Below, piece by piece: positions 52,540 through 63,903 of a DNA stretch of 64,000 nt. Source of the stretch: Spinacia oleracea (lineage: Eukaryota > Streptophyta > Magnoliopsida > Caryophyllales > Amaranthaceae); assembly GCF_020520425.1 (NCBI RefSeq), contig NC_079492.1:140930361-140994360 (forward strand), given 5' to 3'. Position 1 is the stretch's first letter. Each line of letters opens with the position of its first letter. Below the pieces are notes generated by a model, which saw only the letters and a program-made list of their open reading frames with translations, was not told the origin of the DNA and did no database searches. The position numbers were made by a program, and so were the translations under genes.

Positions 52540-53187
52540 CTAGTGTGTGGCTCGGGCGATGCCCCGATTGCTACATTGAATAGTTAAAAGTTTAGATTTT
52601 TTTGAGCAAAATATTTGATAAGATACATGTATACCATTAAGTGAAAGCATTCATCAAGTTCGTCAATTACACAAACACACTAAGTTATTTATCATGAGAA
52701 ATAATTTTTCAATTGCATCACCTTACAATTTGTATAATTTGTTTTCTAGTGGAAATAAGTGATTCAAAATTAACAAACACCAAATTAGATATATGCAGCC
52801 ATACAAGGCATTTTTGTAGTTGATGCTTATGAGACTTATGACATCATGTTTATTCATGGTTGTCCTAATTCTTTAATTATAATTTTTTTCCAAAATAGTC
52901 AATAGAAAATAAAAAGTCACATAAAAGTTTAGTTGTTGTAAACTTCATGTTAACATTCATTTATAAATTAATGTGAAGTGGTAAACCACTAATGGTTGTT
53001 GGTTAAGATGGTAAAAGAGTTATCATCCACACTTGAGGTCTAGAGTTCAAACCTCATTATACGCATTGATTTTTGGTTGTCCATGATATGACATATCATT
53101 TGGTGAGTGGATGATGTGGCGCAAAAGGAAGAGTACTACGTGCCACATAGACATTTTTCTCAACGCCTTTTAATATATTAGTATAGA
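52540..53187 (-). mobile_element. Non-autonomous Helitron 3
   Basis: On the minus strand the 5' end is TCTATACTAATATATTAAAAGG and the 3' end CCCGAGCCACACACTAG, preceded by a short GGGGC/GCCC hairpin. It is inserted between host A (53188) and T (52539). 648 bp, no coding capacity. Its ends differ from those of Helitrons 1 and 2. Confidence 0.78.
52990..53085 (+). mobile_element. SINE-like promoter segment inside Helitron 3
   Basis: TGTTGGTTAAGATGGTAAAA (A-box-like) is followed by GGTCTAGAGTTCAAACCTC (B-box-like), the pol III arrangement of tRNA-derived SINEs. Boundaries and tail are not clear. Confidence 0.45.
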
Positions 53188-53283
53188 TTGTACTTGGTCA
53201 ACCCTTATTTTTCCTGAACTTATCTTATCTAAACTTATTTTTCCCGAAATAAGTGGAAATAAGGTGAACAGAACATAGCCTTA

Positions 53284-53818
53284 GTTTAGGAAAAATAAGG
53301 GTTCTTACGAAAAATTGATAACTAATATAAGTTCGGATAAATGGTAATACGCCAAATAAATAGCTAAGTTATACACCACACAACATGCCTTATTCTTCAA
53401 AGAAACTCACAGTTAGAGCCATCATCAAAAACTATGAACGTTTTGTTTATCATCACATGAATGGTTGAAAATTCTCTATAAAATAAGTAGAATCAATTAA
53501 TGTATAAGATCAAACTGTGCAGAAACTGGACTGAGATATGTATCAGCAAAGAATGGGAAATTTTGCAGATGAATAGGGTTACATTATGCAGGTCGAATTT
53601 CTGAAAAAGCTACCGATTTCTCAGGAAAACACCAACTTCCCTATGTGGCAAGCTTCTTGGCATAGTCAGCAGAAACTTCAGCAGAAACTTCAGCAGAAAC
53701 TTCTGAGCTCAGTGGATCACATCAGAGTATATGACTAAGCTTTGAAGTACAGTTGTTCATTGCTTGTTAATTTCTGTTAGCATAAAAACTCATAATCCAA
53801 AACCACTATATGCTGACA
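53284..53818. other. Spacer between Tourist-like element and the RUS1-like gene 3' end
   Basis: Contains a short direct repeat GCAGAAACTTCA (three copies near 53669-53703). Probably includes the 3'UTR of the RUS1-like gene. No other gene seen. Confidence 0.45.
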
Positions 53819-56800
53819 TCAGCTAGTAGGTGCAGCAGAAACATGATTTTTGAGAGATATCCTATGAGGCAAAGGCCTAGCAATCAGACCATCAGTGACC
53901 CAACCTGCTAATTCACTATCACGCCTCGCATGTTCAAATTCCCTCCGCGTATAATCAAGAGATACCTGCAACTTCCCACCAGCTCTACAGTCATCGCAAG
54001 CATTTTGAGATGGTATTCCAGCATTCTTCTCCAACCAATAAAGGAAGTTGATCTGGTACACAGATCTTAGCATGTCTTGTGGTGAAGCACTGTCTTTCAG
54101 TATAACCTGGTACACAGATCGGGTCCATTTTAACAAGTATAAATTGATCAGTTATGTTTGTTTCAACAGAATTATTAATAAAACATGGGAAATCATGCAG
54201 TAATGTGGAGGATAACTAATTGTGAAAATGTACTCATATTAACTTGGGGTTGGCATCATAGATACAGATCGAAACTCGTAATGAAAATATTCCGAAATGA
54301 GGAGTAGAGAAAATAAGAAAGTTACACTTAATCTAGTTCTTTCCATGAAGTAGAAGATCGGCGTCCCGTTGTCGTCCCGTTATCGCTTTTGGTCAATTGG
54401 AAACCTCTCTGCAATTGCAGGGGTAAGGTTGCGTACACCCGACCCCCCCTTACCCTGCTTCTTGCGGGAGCCTCTTTGAGGCAATGGGGTAATGATAATG
54501 ATGATGATACACTCGATCTAGTTCCTGAAGCTTCTGCCAAATTCGTTTCAACTTAAACACCTTAACCATTTACCTATCTTCAGTCTTGAATAATACTCTC
54601 GTTCATAACTAAACTTGGATGCTAAAGTATTTTTAATTTCATTAGCTAACTTGATGGTCATAGGGAACATACCCTTTTTTCCCACTTACTCCCTCTCTTT
54701 ACAACACCCTAAACTTTCACTCAACAACTAAACATCACTTTCTGCTACATTTCTCCCTTTAAACTGCATAATGCCTACTTTATTATACATACTACTTGCT
54801 ACTCCCTCCGTCCCTAAAAGATTGCCCCAAACAACATTTTTCACTTTATCAAGAAAGAAGGAAAAAGGAAAGCAAGTGAGTTGGTAGTTTTGTCATTTTG
54901 CTAATTTAAATAATAGAATGTGAAAGGAAACATATGAGTACCACATACTATAAATGGTATGGGGCAAACTCAAAGGGACAGACCAAAAAGGAAATTGGGG
55001 CAATCTTTTAGGGACGGAGGGAGTAGTTGCCAAGGGTGGTGCGTCAATGGAATAATTAAAATTTACAAGAGTAACTGCAATATACAAAACTCAACTGCAG
55101 AACAGGTCTAGACAGTGTAGGTAGGGGGTTCAATCTACAAGATGCAATCAAATTGAACAGTCTAACTCCAAAGGCTGCAACTTGAGACCCTTAATTCCAT
55201 ACCGCAATTTAGCATGGTCCAACATTCTAACTTCAAGTCAAGAATCTATAGTATACCTAACAAGAAATGAGTTTACCCAGTGCATAGGTCCAAAAGGCCT
55301 ACTTGGATAAGCAAGAAGCAGTGACACATACAGGAAAATGAGGAGAAGAATTCAGTTTCATAAAAATCAAGCAAAGAGTTGCTTACACAAAATTTTCCAT
55401 TGTATTCGGCTAAGATGTAGCCTTCATTTTTATAGAGGTCAACAAGTGCAACCACATCCTCCCTTCTCTGTATAACATCACTTAGTGTGGATCCTAGCTC
55501 CAGCCGTCTCTCAATTTCTGCAGCAGCATTCTTTGCTTCAACAGACAGATTTGAAGAATCTGGCTGAAAATAAAAAGGTACATTTGAATAAATTAGTCAA
55601 AACCTTCATCAAGTACAATGTCATATCTTCCTGTTATTAGGGCCAAGACCCAGTTTTCCTTTTGAATGAATCGGAGGTAACTCTGGATCAGGCCCGTCTC
55701 CGACAATTTGGAAGCCCTGTGCTAAAATACAGATATTGGGCCCCTTTAAATTTTTATGGACAATTATTTAATGTAAAACACATAATTATTATATTAATAT
55801 TATTTTATTTATATAAAATATAAAGTCAAATTAATAATATGGTTTAACGTTTTATGTGTGATGGTTTGAGAAAATTGATGTAAAGGTTTGATGGAAATGA
55901 AAAAAACAAATAAAAAAAGGGTAGTGAAAAATCAAACCCTGGTTTTTGCTACCATACTTATTAAACCTTACCAACTGAGACAAAGATTACATAATGTATA
56001 ACAAAACAGTTGTTAAATATATAACATTTGTTCTTGGGGGTCTAACCAATATAATTTCATTTTGGGTCCCCAAAATTTTGTGGCCCGGTGCTGTAGGTCC
56101 ACCTGGACCTCCCTTTAGCCGGCCCTGCTCTGGATAAACAGGTGGATGTGTTACAATTATTTATTATAGACCGGAAAATCGGAATTGTAGAAATGAGGAA
56201 GAAGAGAAATTGGGAGAAATTGATAGTTGATATGAGTAGTAATGTGATTCAGTAAAACGATCAAATGGTTGCTACAATCCCAGACCTTCAAGTGGCTGGA
56301 CACTTACACAGTAAACAGCAAAATAAAGCAAAGTAAAATAACCTCTCAACAACCTTCTTGGTGCTTTCTCTCGCACTGAGTTACTGATGTCCTCTTACAT
56401 AGCATTTCTAAGTCTAATTAATTGACTTCTTTCTTCAGCCGTATTCAAACAACTAATTATGCATTGCCTACAATCCTACAGTACCCCTCCCCTTAGGCTG
56501 GTTCATTACAATATTATGAAAACAGATGAACAGTTGTAAAATGACACAAAATAGGAGAAATAAGCCAACATAAATAGTGGTGGCCATATTATGACTGGTT
56601 TTACTACTGTCAACATGCTGATTTTGACCATGTACTCCTTTCTTTCTTTGATAATATTCCTTTTTGGATTGTCCCAAAAACAAAAACTTCACACTTCTTT
56701 ATGTAAACCTGTTCTTTACTCCTACATCACGTCAACTCATTTTTTGTCTCCATCCCAGTACTCTTAATTACTTATTTTCTCTGCACCTACTACAAAACTT

Positions 56801-58024
56801 ATTACACTTTAAACAAGTAATCTTGATATTGTGCAAGAATAAAATGTAACAACATTATGAGGGGGGGAAAATAATTTAATTTTTCACCATTAGAAATCTT
56901 AGTTTTCGCCAGAGGTTGAGTAGTCTAAAGCCCACAAGTGGCAGCTCATAAAAAGGCTGTACCCTATGCACAAAGTTCCCACTATTTAGCGCGGGGGTTC
57001 AGAGAAGGTCCAAAGGTAAACAGCCTTGACCTTATTTTCATATAGAGGCTGTTTCCAGGGATCGACCCGTGACCTGACGGATAGCAAGTAGATACTTGAG
57101 TACTTGACCATCACGCCAAGGTACGGCCTTCACAAGTGGCAGCTCATGATAACGGTAAATTTCAACACCAGTACACACCAGAAAACAAGATTGGACAAGA
57201 CCACTCTCCAGACTGAACCCTGACTCCCTGATATAAACTTTCCAGTTCAATCTTCGTCCTCATTATTTAAAATTTCAGGTTCAACTGTAGTCCAACGACT
57301 CTAATTCCAAAGATGATTAGACTGGTCCATTTATTTTTTGACGTTTATCATTTACTTGTACAAAATTGCTATTTTTTTAAGTGCACTTTGGAAATGAAGT
57401 AGACAGAAAATACTACTTGTAGAGAAAAAGAAAGCAAACTATCGTCAATTTTTAACTTAGGATCGGTTTGTTTTGATGGAAAACATTTTCCAAGAAAATG
57501 GTTTTCCTTTGGTTTGTTAAGGGGTGGAAATAGCTTTCAAGGGATGATAACATTTTCCTTTTGTACGGAACACATTCTAGTTTTACTCCCTACACTTTAA
57601 GTCTCTTTTTCTCTCCTCCTATCCATACTCTCTCCCTCCTATTTCCATTTTCTTTTTTCTCCATAATTTTTCTTGTAAGGAGCCAAACGAGGGAAAACTA
57701 TTCTAAAATTGTGTTTTCCCTTGAAAATTATTTTCCATATTTAGTTGTTTCCATATTTTATTTTATTTTTAATTTCACATCCTATTTTGAAATGTACCTA
57801 TTTTACTTATTCATTTACTTTAAACTTTACTTATTTTTATTATCTCTTACAATATTTCTTCTAAAATGTATATACATTTTTCTCTCATCTTACTTTCATT
57901 AATTCCACTTTCTCTTCCTTGTTTTTTTTCTTTTTGCTTCCTGCTCCTTTCTGGTTAGATTGGTGACAAAGACGATCTCTTACGACGATTCATGTTAGCC
58001 GACCCCAAATCATTGACTAAGGCT

Positions 58025-58055
<31 letters not shown>

Positions 58056-60919
58056 AGTTGTTTCCCGTCAAATCAAACGGAGCCTTTATGGAAAGCGAAA
58101 GAAAGGGGAGGAAATCCCATATAGTGCTTTAACAGTTTAACTAGCAAAATCAGAAATGAGAAACAAAAAGAAACTCACCTTATAAGGCGGCCTCACATTC
58201 AGAAAAGGTAATGCAGGAAAAAGAGGTTCCTCATCATTGACGTCTGTAACATAAGGCACCTGACCACTCAGCAGATATTCACTGAACACTAAGCCTGTGA
58301 AAACATGTTTGATCAAGTAATTAGACTATTGTCATGATTAAATGGAAGCTATCTCCAAGTATAATACTAATACCAAAAAACGATCTTAGCCCCTAGTTAT
58401 TAGCTGTAACTTCCTAATATTGGAACTAACATGAATCAGGACAGAATGTGGATTTAAGACAAAATAATTGACAAGTCAATTCTTATTCAAAAAAGTATAT
58501 GCTTCGCACAAATTTTCTGTGTGATTCCAACTGGTAAGAAAATAATTACTGCTAGGGAAAAGAAGTACTTGCTCGATATGGATTCAAAGTCCTCAGCTGA
58601 ATGCATTGGTAAGACTTCAGATTGCAGTACATGTGGACCCAGGTTATAATACCAAAACAAGCAAGGGCAAGTGGTGTAGAGGAACCTACGACATTAGCTA
58701 ATGCTATCCCAAGCATGATGCCAACTGACTTGCTCACCATTCCTTGTGCTTCACCCTTTGCGATTACCTGGCAAAATCCATTTCAATAATTTATACAATG
58801 GTGTGATATCATCTTAGGAGCTAAAGGAAAGTGGGGACCCCCTCACTTAGACGACTAATTACATAAAGAACCATACCTCCGCAAAATTCCTCTTTGCGGC
58901 AAAGCCTGCATAAAAACAGCTTCTTGTGGCAGCCTACAAAACCATTTTTATCAAACTTTCGCACATATTGAACAGATTGAACATTTGTAGAGAAATCCTA
59001 TCAAATGGAATCGATGAGTATCCCTCTAAACCAGTTGCTGGAATTAAAAGGTTTAAGTTCCTTATAAACATGTTATGACATGGAAGTGATGAGTAAGAAT
59101 AAAGAAATGAAAACAATAGAAATCCAGTTTTATAGCATAGGAAGTAGTCAAAAGTAAACTCTTATTGGAGACAGCGGAAATATAATGGGTATTAGAATAA
59201 AAATAAGAGGTGTACAGGAAATAATATATGTGAAATAAGAAGAGCTGCAATACCTACCTAATATAATGAATGAATAGAAAATGCTCAAACAATATATTTT
59301 AGTGTGTTATCATATTGTGAATATATTATTATCGTAATACAATATGACAATTGAGTTAGAAGCTAAATAAAGAGAGGTAGGAAACTAACATTATCCTATT
59401 CCTTACAATGAATTATCTATCCGTTTATTGTTTTAGTTCATGATATTCATTAAACGTCTCTAATCCTTAGAATTGCAAATTAAAGTTATTCTCACAAATC
59501 CCCCCACCTCTCTCTTAATTTGCATTTTTCAACATCATCTTGAATTATCCATATTTCTATGTAGTTATTGCTTTAGTGAGCATATTTGTTGATTCACCAT
59601 GGGTATTAATAAAGTCAAGCCCTATTTTTGCAATATTACCTGGATCAGTGTAGCAGCAGATCGCCCAGCTCCAGCAGCAGCACCAATGAATACGAAAAGA
59701 TGAGGAAAAGCAGGTGTTAGTATCTCCAATCCAAATGCAGTGTTCTCCAAAAGATCAGCAAATAACCTCCACCCTTTTGGGTGAACATCAAAGTGTCGCC
59801 CATACTTGGACAACATGATCTTGCTAAGATATCCAATTCCATCCTTAAGCACCCAATTTATTGCTGCGGCAGTAGGAATCGCCCCCTTTCCCAGCCCAAC
59901 AGCAAGAAGCAAAGACTACAACGATGGGAAACCAAAAATAATAATCATAAAGGAGAACACGACAAACAAAAACATTCTCTAAATTCTAAACTAATCAAAA
60001 AACATTTTTGCAAGCAATCAAGAAAGATTTAGAAAAATTCCGTATGTAGGCTAACCTGCGTGGCAAGTACCCCACTGATCTGACTAGCAATACCCTGAAC
60101 CCCCCTCCACAAAGAGTAGTCCCAATAATCGTTGGTCACACTGTCAGGAAAACCTTCTGGTAGCATCAAACGGAATACTAAATCTTTGCACAACAACCAT
60201 ACACTAGGAAGTCTTGATGAGGGATTTAGACTACCACTATCCATATTTCCCTTTGGCGAAGTTGATGAAGGCATCAGATATGATGAAGGAACCACCACAA
60301 ATTCATCTTTTGAAGGATCGCGGAAAATCTTTTTTCTTTGACCTCCCTTGATCTCCCATATAGCCTCCTCATCTTTTATTGCACCTGCCTCATCAATACT
60401 CCCTAATGCACCTGCATAATTAAAATGGAACAGGCGAAGGAAACCTAAAACTGATAGCAAGCACAACAGAAACTGCCGAGGAGAAAATGTCCCCTCTCCC
60501 ATTTTGAGGTTACTGTTCCATGAGACGGAACTGACAAAGGAAGTCAATTGATAGGTCCAAAACAATGCAAGGGTGCGAAGAATGCCATCATGACTATCCC
60601 CATGGTTACTGTCACCATCACTATCATTCTTATCGTTGTTCTTTCCATTGCCATTGTTGTTATTATTGTTGTTGCCATTATTACCAGAGTTGCCACTATC
60701 TAACAGGAAATCAGGTCCTAAAGAAGGGAGGACATGTCTCAACTCAAATGCTTTCGTAGCAACGGTACGCTGCAAACAACTGACTTTGTTTGTGAAAGAA
60801 AATTCATGTGCTTCCAAGCGAGCCTTGAGGTTTCTATGTTGTGAGGTGGCTTTGGCTTGAAATGTGAACAGTGACGAATTGTCCAAAAGCAGTGCTGCAG
60901 AAGTGCAAGTGCAGCCCAT
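53819..60919 (-). CDS. RUS1: Root UVB sensitive 1-like protein (DUF647)
   Basis: Seven exons on the minus strand: 60056-60919, 59640-59915, 58877-58933, 58569-58767, 58179-58294, 55387-55563 and 53819-54106; 658 residues (Arabidopsis RUS1 about 608). The Ser/Thr-rich N-terminus [16 protein letters not shown] fits a chloroplast transit peptide. A low-complexity Asn/Gly/Asp tract follows (residues about 75-110), then weakly hydrophobic segments. The RUS (DUF647) domain runs from about residue 245: [82 protein letters not shown] and [16 protein letters not shown]. The C-terminus has LARPLP-type sequence as in RUS1. From the literature RUS1 acts with RUS2 in early seedling UV-B perception in roots and is plastid-targeted; biochemical activity is unknown. 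No defect is visible. Introns 5 and 6 are loaded with transposons. Confidence 0.94.
54340..54508 (+). mobile_element. SINE/RTE-type 3' end in RUS1 intron 6
   Basis: Contains GGAAACCTCTCTGCAATTGC, GGGTAAGGTTGCGTACACCC and GAGGCAATGGGGTAATG, a 3' sequence common to plant SINEs and RTE LINEs, and ends in an (ATG)n-like tail. A 16-bp target duplication ACACT..ATCTAGTTC flanks it with two mismatches (54324-54339, 54509-54524). Confidence 0.85.
54802..55023. mobile_element. Stowaway MITE in RUS1 intron 6
   Basis: CTCCCTCCGTCCCTAAAAGATTGCCCCA is mirrored exactly by TGGGGCAATCTTTTAGGGACGGAGGGAG, with TA at 54800-54801 and 55024-55025. Perfect terminal repeats suggest it is young. Confidence 0.95.
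55689..56127. mobile_element. hAT-type MITE in RUS1 intron 5
   Basis: Begins CAGGCCCGTCTCCGACAAT and ends AGCCGGCCCTG, the CAGGGCCGG-type hAT terminus. A perfect 8-bp duplication CTCTGGAT (55681-55688, 56128-56135) identifies a hAT insertion. 439 bp; GGGCCCC and GTGGCCC motifs lie inside each end. Confidence 0.9.
56950..57130 (-). mobile_element. tRNA-derived SINE in RUS1 intron 5
   Basis: On the minus strand: A-box TTGGCGTGATGGTCAAG, B-box GGGTCGATCCC, then the common plant SINE body CCCGCGCTAAATAGTGGGAAC and TTTGTGCATAGGGTACAGCC with a T5 end. A perfect 17-bp target duplication CACAAGTGGCAGCTCAT flanks it (56933-56949, 57131-57147). It is 181 bp and faces the same way as the host gene. Confidence 0.95.
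57460..58084. mobile_element. TIR element in RUS1 intron 5
   Basis: GGATCGGTTTGTTTTGATGGAAAAC at the left pairs with a right-end complement GGCTCCGTTTGATTTGACGGGAAAC. TTA is on the left and TTTA on the right. Resembles 2346-2684 in its GG..CGTTTG ends and TTTTCC motifs. It holds the LINE tail below. Confidence 0.6.
57955..58058 (+). mobile_element. RTE-type 3' end with (TTG)n tail
   Basis: ATGTTAGCCGACCCCAAATC and ATTGACTAAGGCTTTG followed by (TTG)9-10 is the 3' end shared by plant RTE LINEs and their SINE partners. Only the last 100 bases are present. Confidence 0.65.
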
Positions 60920-62200
60920 GGGTCACTTTTTCAGCTTCTATCTTTCCGAGTTGAAAATTGTTATCCTACGTGTCTAATATTTTCAAACGTAAGAAGCCCA
61001 TAAGTTGCGTACTGCATAGAATCAAGGCCTTACCATAGGATACACAACCCTCCGTTCCAAATTAAAACAACATAAGGCAACCTGACAAAGAGAAACTCAA
61101 ATCAATTTCCTTCTCCGACAAACTATTTATACAAAAACACAACGAAACACAAGGTACGATTCAACAAGTTGACATCAATAACTCAAAACAAAAAGTAGGT
61201 TACTTACTACAAATGAAAGTAATTTATCACCATTTACTGTTATAGAAAAATCAACCACTCCAAAATCCAAGAAAAATCTAACGGAGTAGATTCTTACTGA
61301 AAGTTAACAACTTCTAATTACTAACCTCATCACGTAGGAGTGTATAATATATAAAGCTACTTTTATGCAGGGAATGAGTATTGGGTAACTACATTCAACC
61401 AAACACAATAACAAAACCTCAAAAACTATCTAAGCCATATGAAAATTCGACAATCTAGGTCATTGGAATTACTAATTTGAATACATTTATCTACAACAAC
61501 ACAACTCACAAGCACCAAAAGGAACAGAAATTAGTGGGGGTTTCAAGTTTCTACGCCATTTGAAAATTCGACAATCTAAATTATAGGAAATGCCATTTGA
61601 ATACATTTATCAAATTAGCAGCCAGAGGAAAAGGAAGGAAATCATCAATACCCAACATCAGTGTAACAAGATTTCAATTTTGCAAGCTCCGGATTTCCAG
61701 GCCGAACTATACAAAATCCCACAAAAACAGTAGCAATATCACCCAAAAATAGGCACAGAAATTACTGGGGTTTCCAAATTTGGTGTTCTAAATTGTAATT
61801 AGGGGTTCTTGAGGTTTGAATTTTTACAGCGACAGGGAAGCCAATTATTTGCAAGAAAGATACAAACTTTTTTAACAAATTTGACAAGAAACCAAATTGC
61901 ATGAAGACATACAGCAGAAAAGTTACATTTTGCAGATAAAAATTGGAATTCTATGAATAAAACTTACCCAGAAATACAGAGAATGAAATTGACGGAGAAG
62001 ATGATTGAAATGGTGAGAAATTTGGTGTTTGAGTGGTTAATTCGACTTCATCATCAACTTTGTTTGTTAAATGGTGTTTTCATGTTTTGAGACTTTCACC
62101 GTTTCCCCTTTGTTGAGTAGTTTAGCGCTGAATGGGCTTTTGGGAAGTCAAACTCCAAACCAATTTTCTACACCACTGTGCCCTGTGGGCTTGTAGTTGT
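60920..62200 (-). other. 5' region of the RUS1-like gene, possible 5'UTR intron
   Basis: On the minus strand CAGAGAATGAAATTGAC lies upstream of a donor-like TCTGG|GTAAGTTTT at about 61966-61970, and an acceptor-like TTTTCAACTCGGAAAG lies near 60945. A non-coding first exon around 61970-62060 is plausible but unproven. The rest is AT-rich with one lone Stowaway-like end (CCTCCGTTCCAAATTAAAAC) near 61050. Confidence 0.35.
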
Positions 62201-62223
62201 TACGAGAGTACAGCGATCGCTCA

Positions 62224-62440
62224 TTTCCAAAATAGTAAATGTTCATTCCAAATAAATAAATAAATGTTCATTTTCGAAATAGTAAATGTTCATTTTTGTA
62301 GTTTATTTCCAAATAAATAAATAAATGTTCATTTCCAAAATAGTAAATGTTCATTCCAAATAAATAAATAAATGTTCATTTCCGGAATAGTAAATGTTCA
62401 TTTTTGTACCAGTATATTAATGTTCATTTTAAACAACACA
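62224..62440. repeat. Tandem repeat of AGTAAATGTTCATT units
   Basis: The phrase AGTAAATGTTCATTCC followed by AAATAAATAAATAAATGTTC recurs, with a higher-order unit of roughly 60 bp. It lies upstream of the RUS1-like gene. Confidence 0.75.
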
Positions 62441-63003
62441 AAACGACATCGTTTTGGATGGGGTACAACCACCTTTGGTTGTACCCGAGCATAGCCAAAA
62501 ATTTGCGCACTTCCATGATCTACAAGCTTTTTGGGATTAAATAATCTATACCTAGTCTATACCTAGTATTTAAAAAGGAAACCCATTCATTATTATATGA
62601 CAAGTGTCACCTCCATCTTTCAACACCTCTTTTACTCCATCTTGCTCATTCAACATCAATTCACCATTTAATTCATTCATTCAACCTCTTCCACTCCATC
62701 TCCCGATTTAACACTCATAATTCACCATCTAATTTATACGGAGTATATTTTTCCAACTTTAAAATTTCACTTCTCTATAAATCATATATTCGCAGTACAA
62801 TCACAAATCCTCAACAAAATTAGCACTTCAAAAAACTTCCAACTTTCAAATTTCACTTCTCTATAAATCATATATTCGTAGTACAATCACAAATCCTCAA
62901 CAAAATTAGCACTTTAAAAAACGGCTTAACAACCACTATATAAGTGTCCGTTCATTCAACGGGCTCAAAAGGTAGTTGATGTTAATAATTGAGTTTTTTT
63001 GTG
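62441..63003. other. Intergenic DNA with a local direct repeat
   Basis: The phrase TTTCACTTCTCTATAAATCATATATTCG and the following bases up to AAATTAGCACTT occur twice (about 62765-62830 and 62848-62912), a direct repeat of roughly 65 bp with an 83-bp period. No gene seen. Confidence 0.5.
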
Positions 63004-63903
63004 GAGCGCTAAAAGCCGCCCCACATTACTCAAAACCGCCCCACTATTTTACTTTAATATCCTTATATAATGAAACTTTTCTCCCAAATTAATTACCCCA
63101 TCTATTTTGAAGAGAGAAAGTATCTTCATCCAAACCACCACCACCATACACCCATAAAAAAAATTATTCAAACCAAGCAATTTTATTTGTCAATAAGTAC
63201 ATTAATCAATAAATTAAAAAAATACTAATTTAATTTTGATTCCACAAACTTATGCATTTTAAGTTTACACCATGGTAGAGACTTATGCATTTTAAGCTCA
63301 CACCATGGCATAGACTTATGCATTTTAAGCTCACACCATGGCATAGACTTATGCACTTTAAGCTCCTGCCATGGTACGAGCTTAAAATTCATAAGTTTGT
63401 ACCATGGTACAAGCTTAAGATGCATAAGTCTCTTAATCTTTTCTCCGAAACAAATTACATCAAATTCAACAACAAATCAAAACATTAAATAGTATAGACT
63501 TATGAGTTTTGAGCTCCGGCCATGGTATACACTTATGAAGTTTAAGCTCCTTCCATGGTACGAGCTTAAACTACATAAGTCTATACCATGGTCGGAGCTC
63601 AAAACTCATAAGTCTGTACCATGGTACAGGCTTAAACTTCATAAGTCTGTACCATGGTACAAGCTAGAAATGCATAAGTTTCTGAATATTTTTTTCCGAA
63701 AAAAAGTCCTCTTGTGAATTTGATGTTCCACCGGTAGTCTCGGCCATGTAAAAATTATTTCACATTATGTTTAGGGTGGGCGGTAAAAAGGGAAAAGGTA
63801 AAGGATAATGGTAAATGCTAAAATGAGGGGGTAAATAAAGGGGGTATATGGGTAAAATATTAGGGCGGTTTTGAGTAATATGGGGCGGTAAATAGTAAGC
63901 CCC
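63004..63903. mobile_element. TIR element with CCGCCCCA.ATTACTCAAAACCG ends
   Basis: The left end CGCTAAAAGCCGCCCCACATTACTCAAAACCG pairs with the right-end complement GCTTACTATTTACCGCCCCATATTACTCAAAACCG. One end of the same family occurs at 21205-21300. No transposase. The interior is mainly the 33-bp repeat. Superfamily is uncertain (MULE-like is a guess). Confidence 0.6.
63240..63690. repeat. 33-bp repeats with CCATGG centres, in both orientations
   Basis: Unit close to CTTATGCATTTTAAGCTCAC followed by ACCATGGCATAGA, in two blocks (63240-63430 and 63497-63690). Later units appear reversed around CCATGG, so neighbouring units form palindromes. Because 33 is divisible by three, both strands stay open and translate to 11-residue repeats (HFKLTPWHRLM type on +, HKSMPWCELKM type on -). 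Confidence 0.8.

Larger units (their letters stand above)
52447..53280. mobile_element. Tourist-like element split by Helitron 3
   Basis: The left end GGCTGCGTTCTGTTCACC and the right-end complement GGCTATGTTCTGTTCACC form TIRs that continue through CTTATTT motifs. TTA lies next to both ends (52443-52445, 53281-53283, with one extra A on the left). Without the Helitron the element is about 190 bp. Confidence 0.75.

Noticed and set aside
57561-57902. Plus-strand frame rich in F, L, S and Y in RUS1 intron 5
   Set aside because: Pyrimidine-rich interior of a TIR element; hydrophobic composition follows from T-rich DNA.
63225-63717. Repeat proteins with HFKLTPWHRLM-type units as real genes
   Set aside because: Both strands are equally open because the unit is 33 bp; no promoter, splice or homology support.
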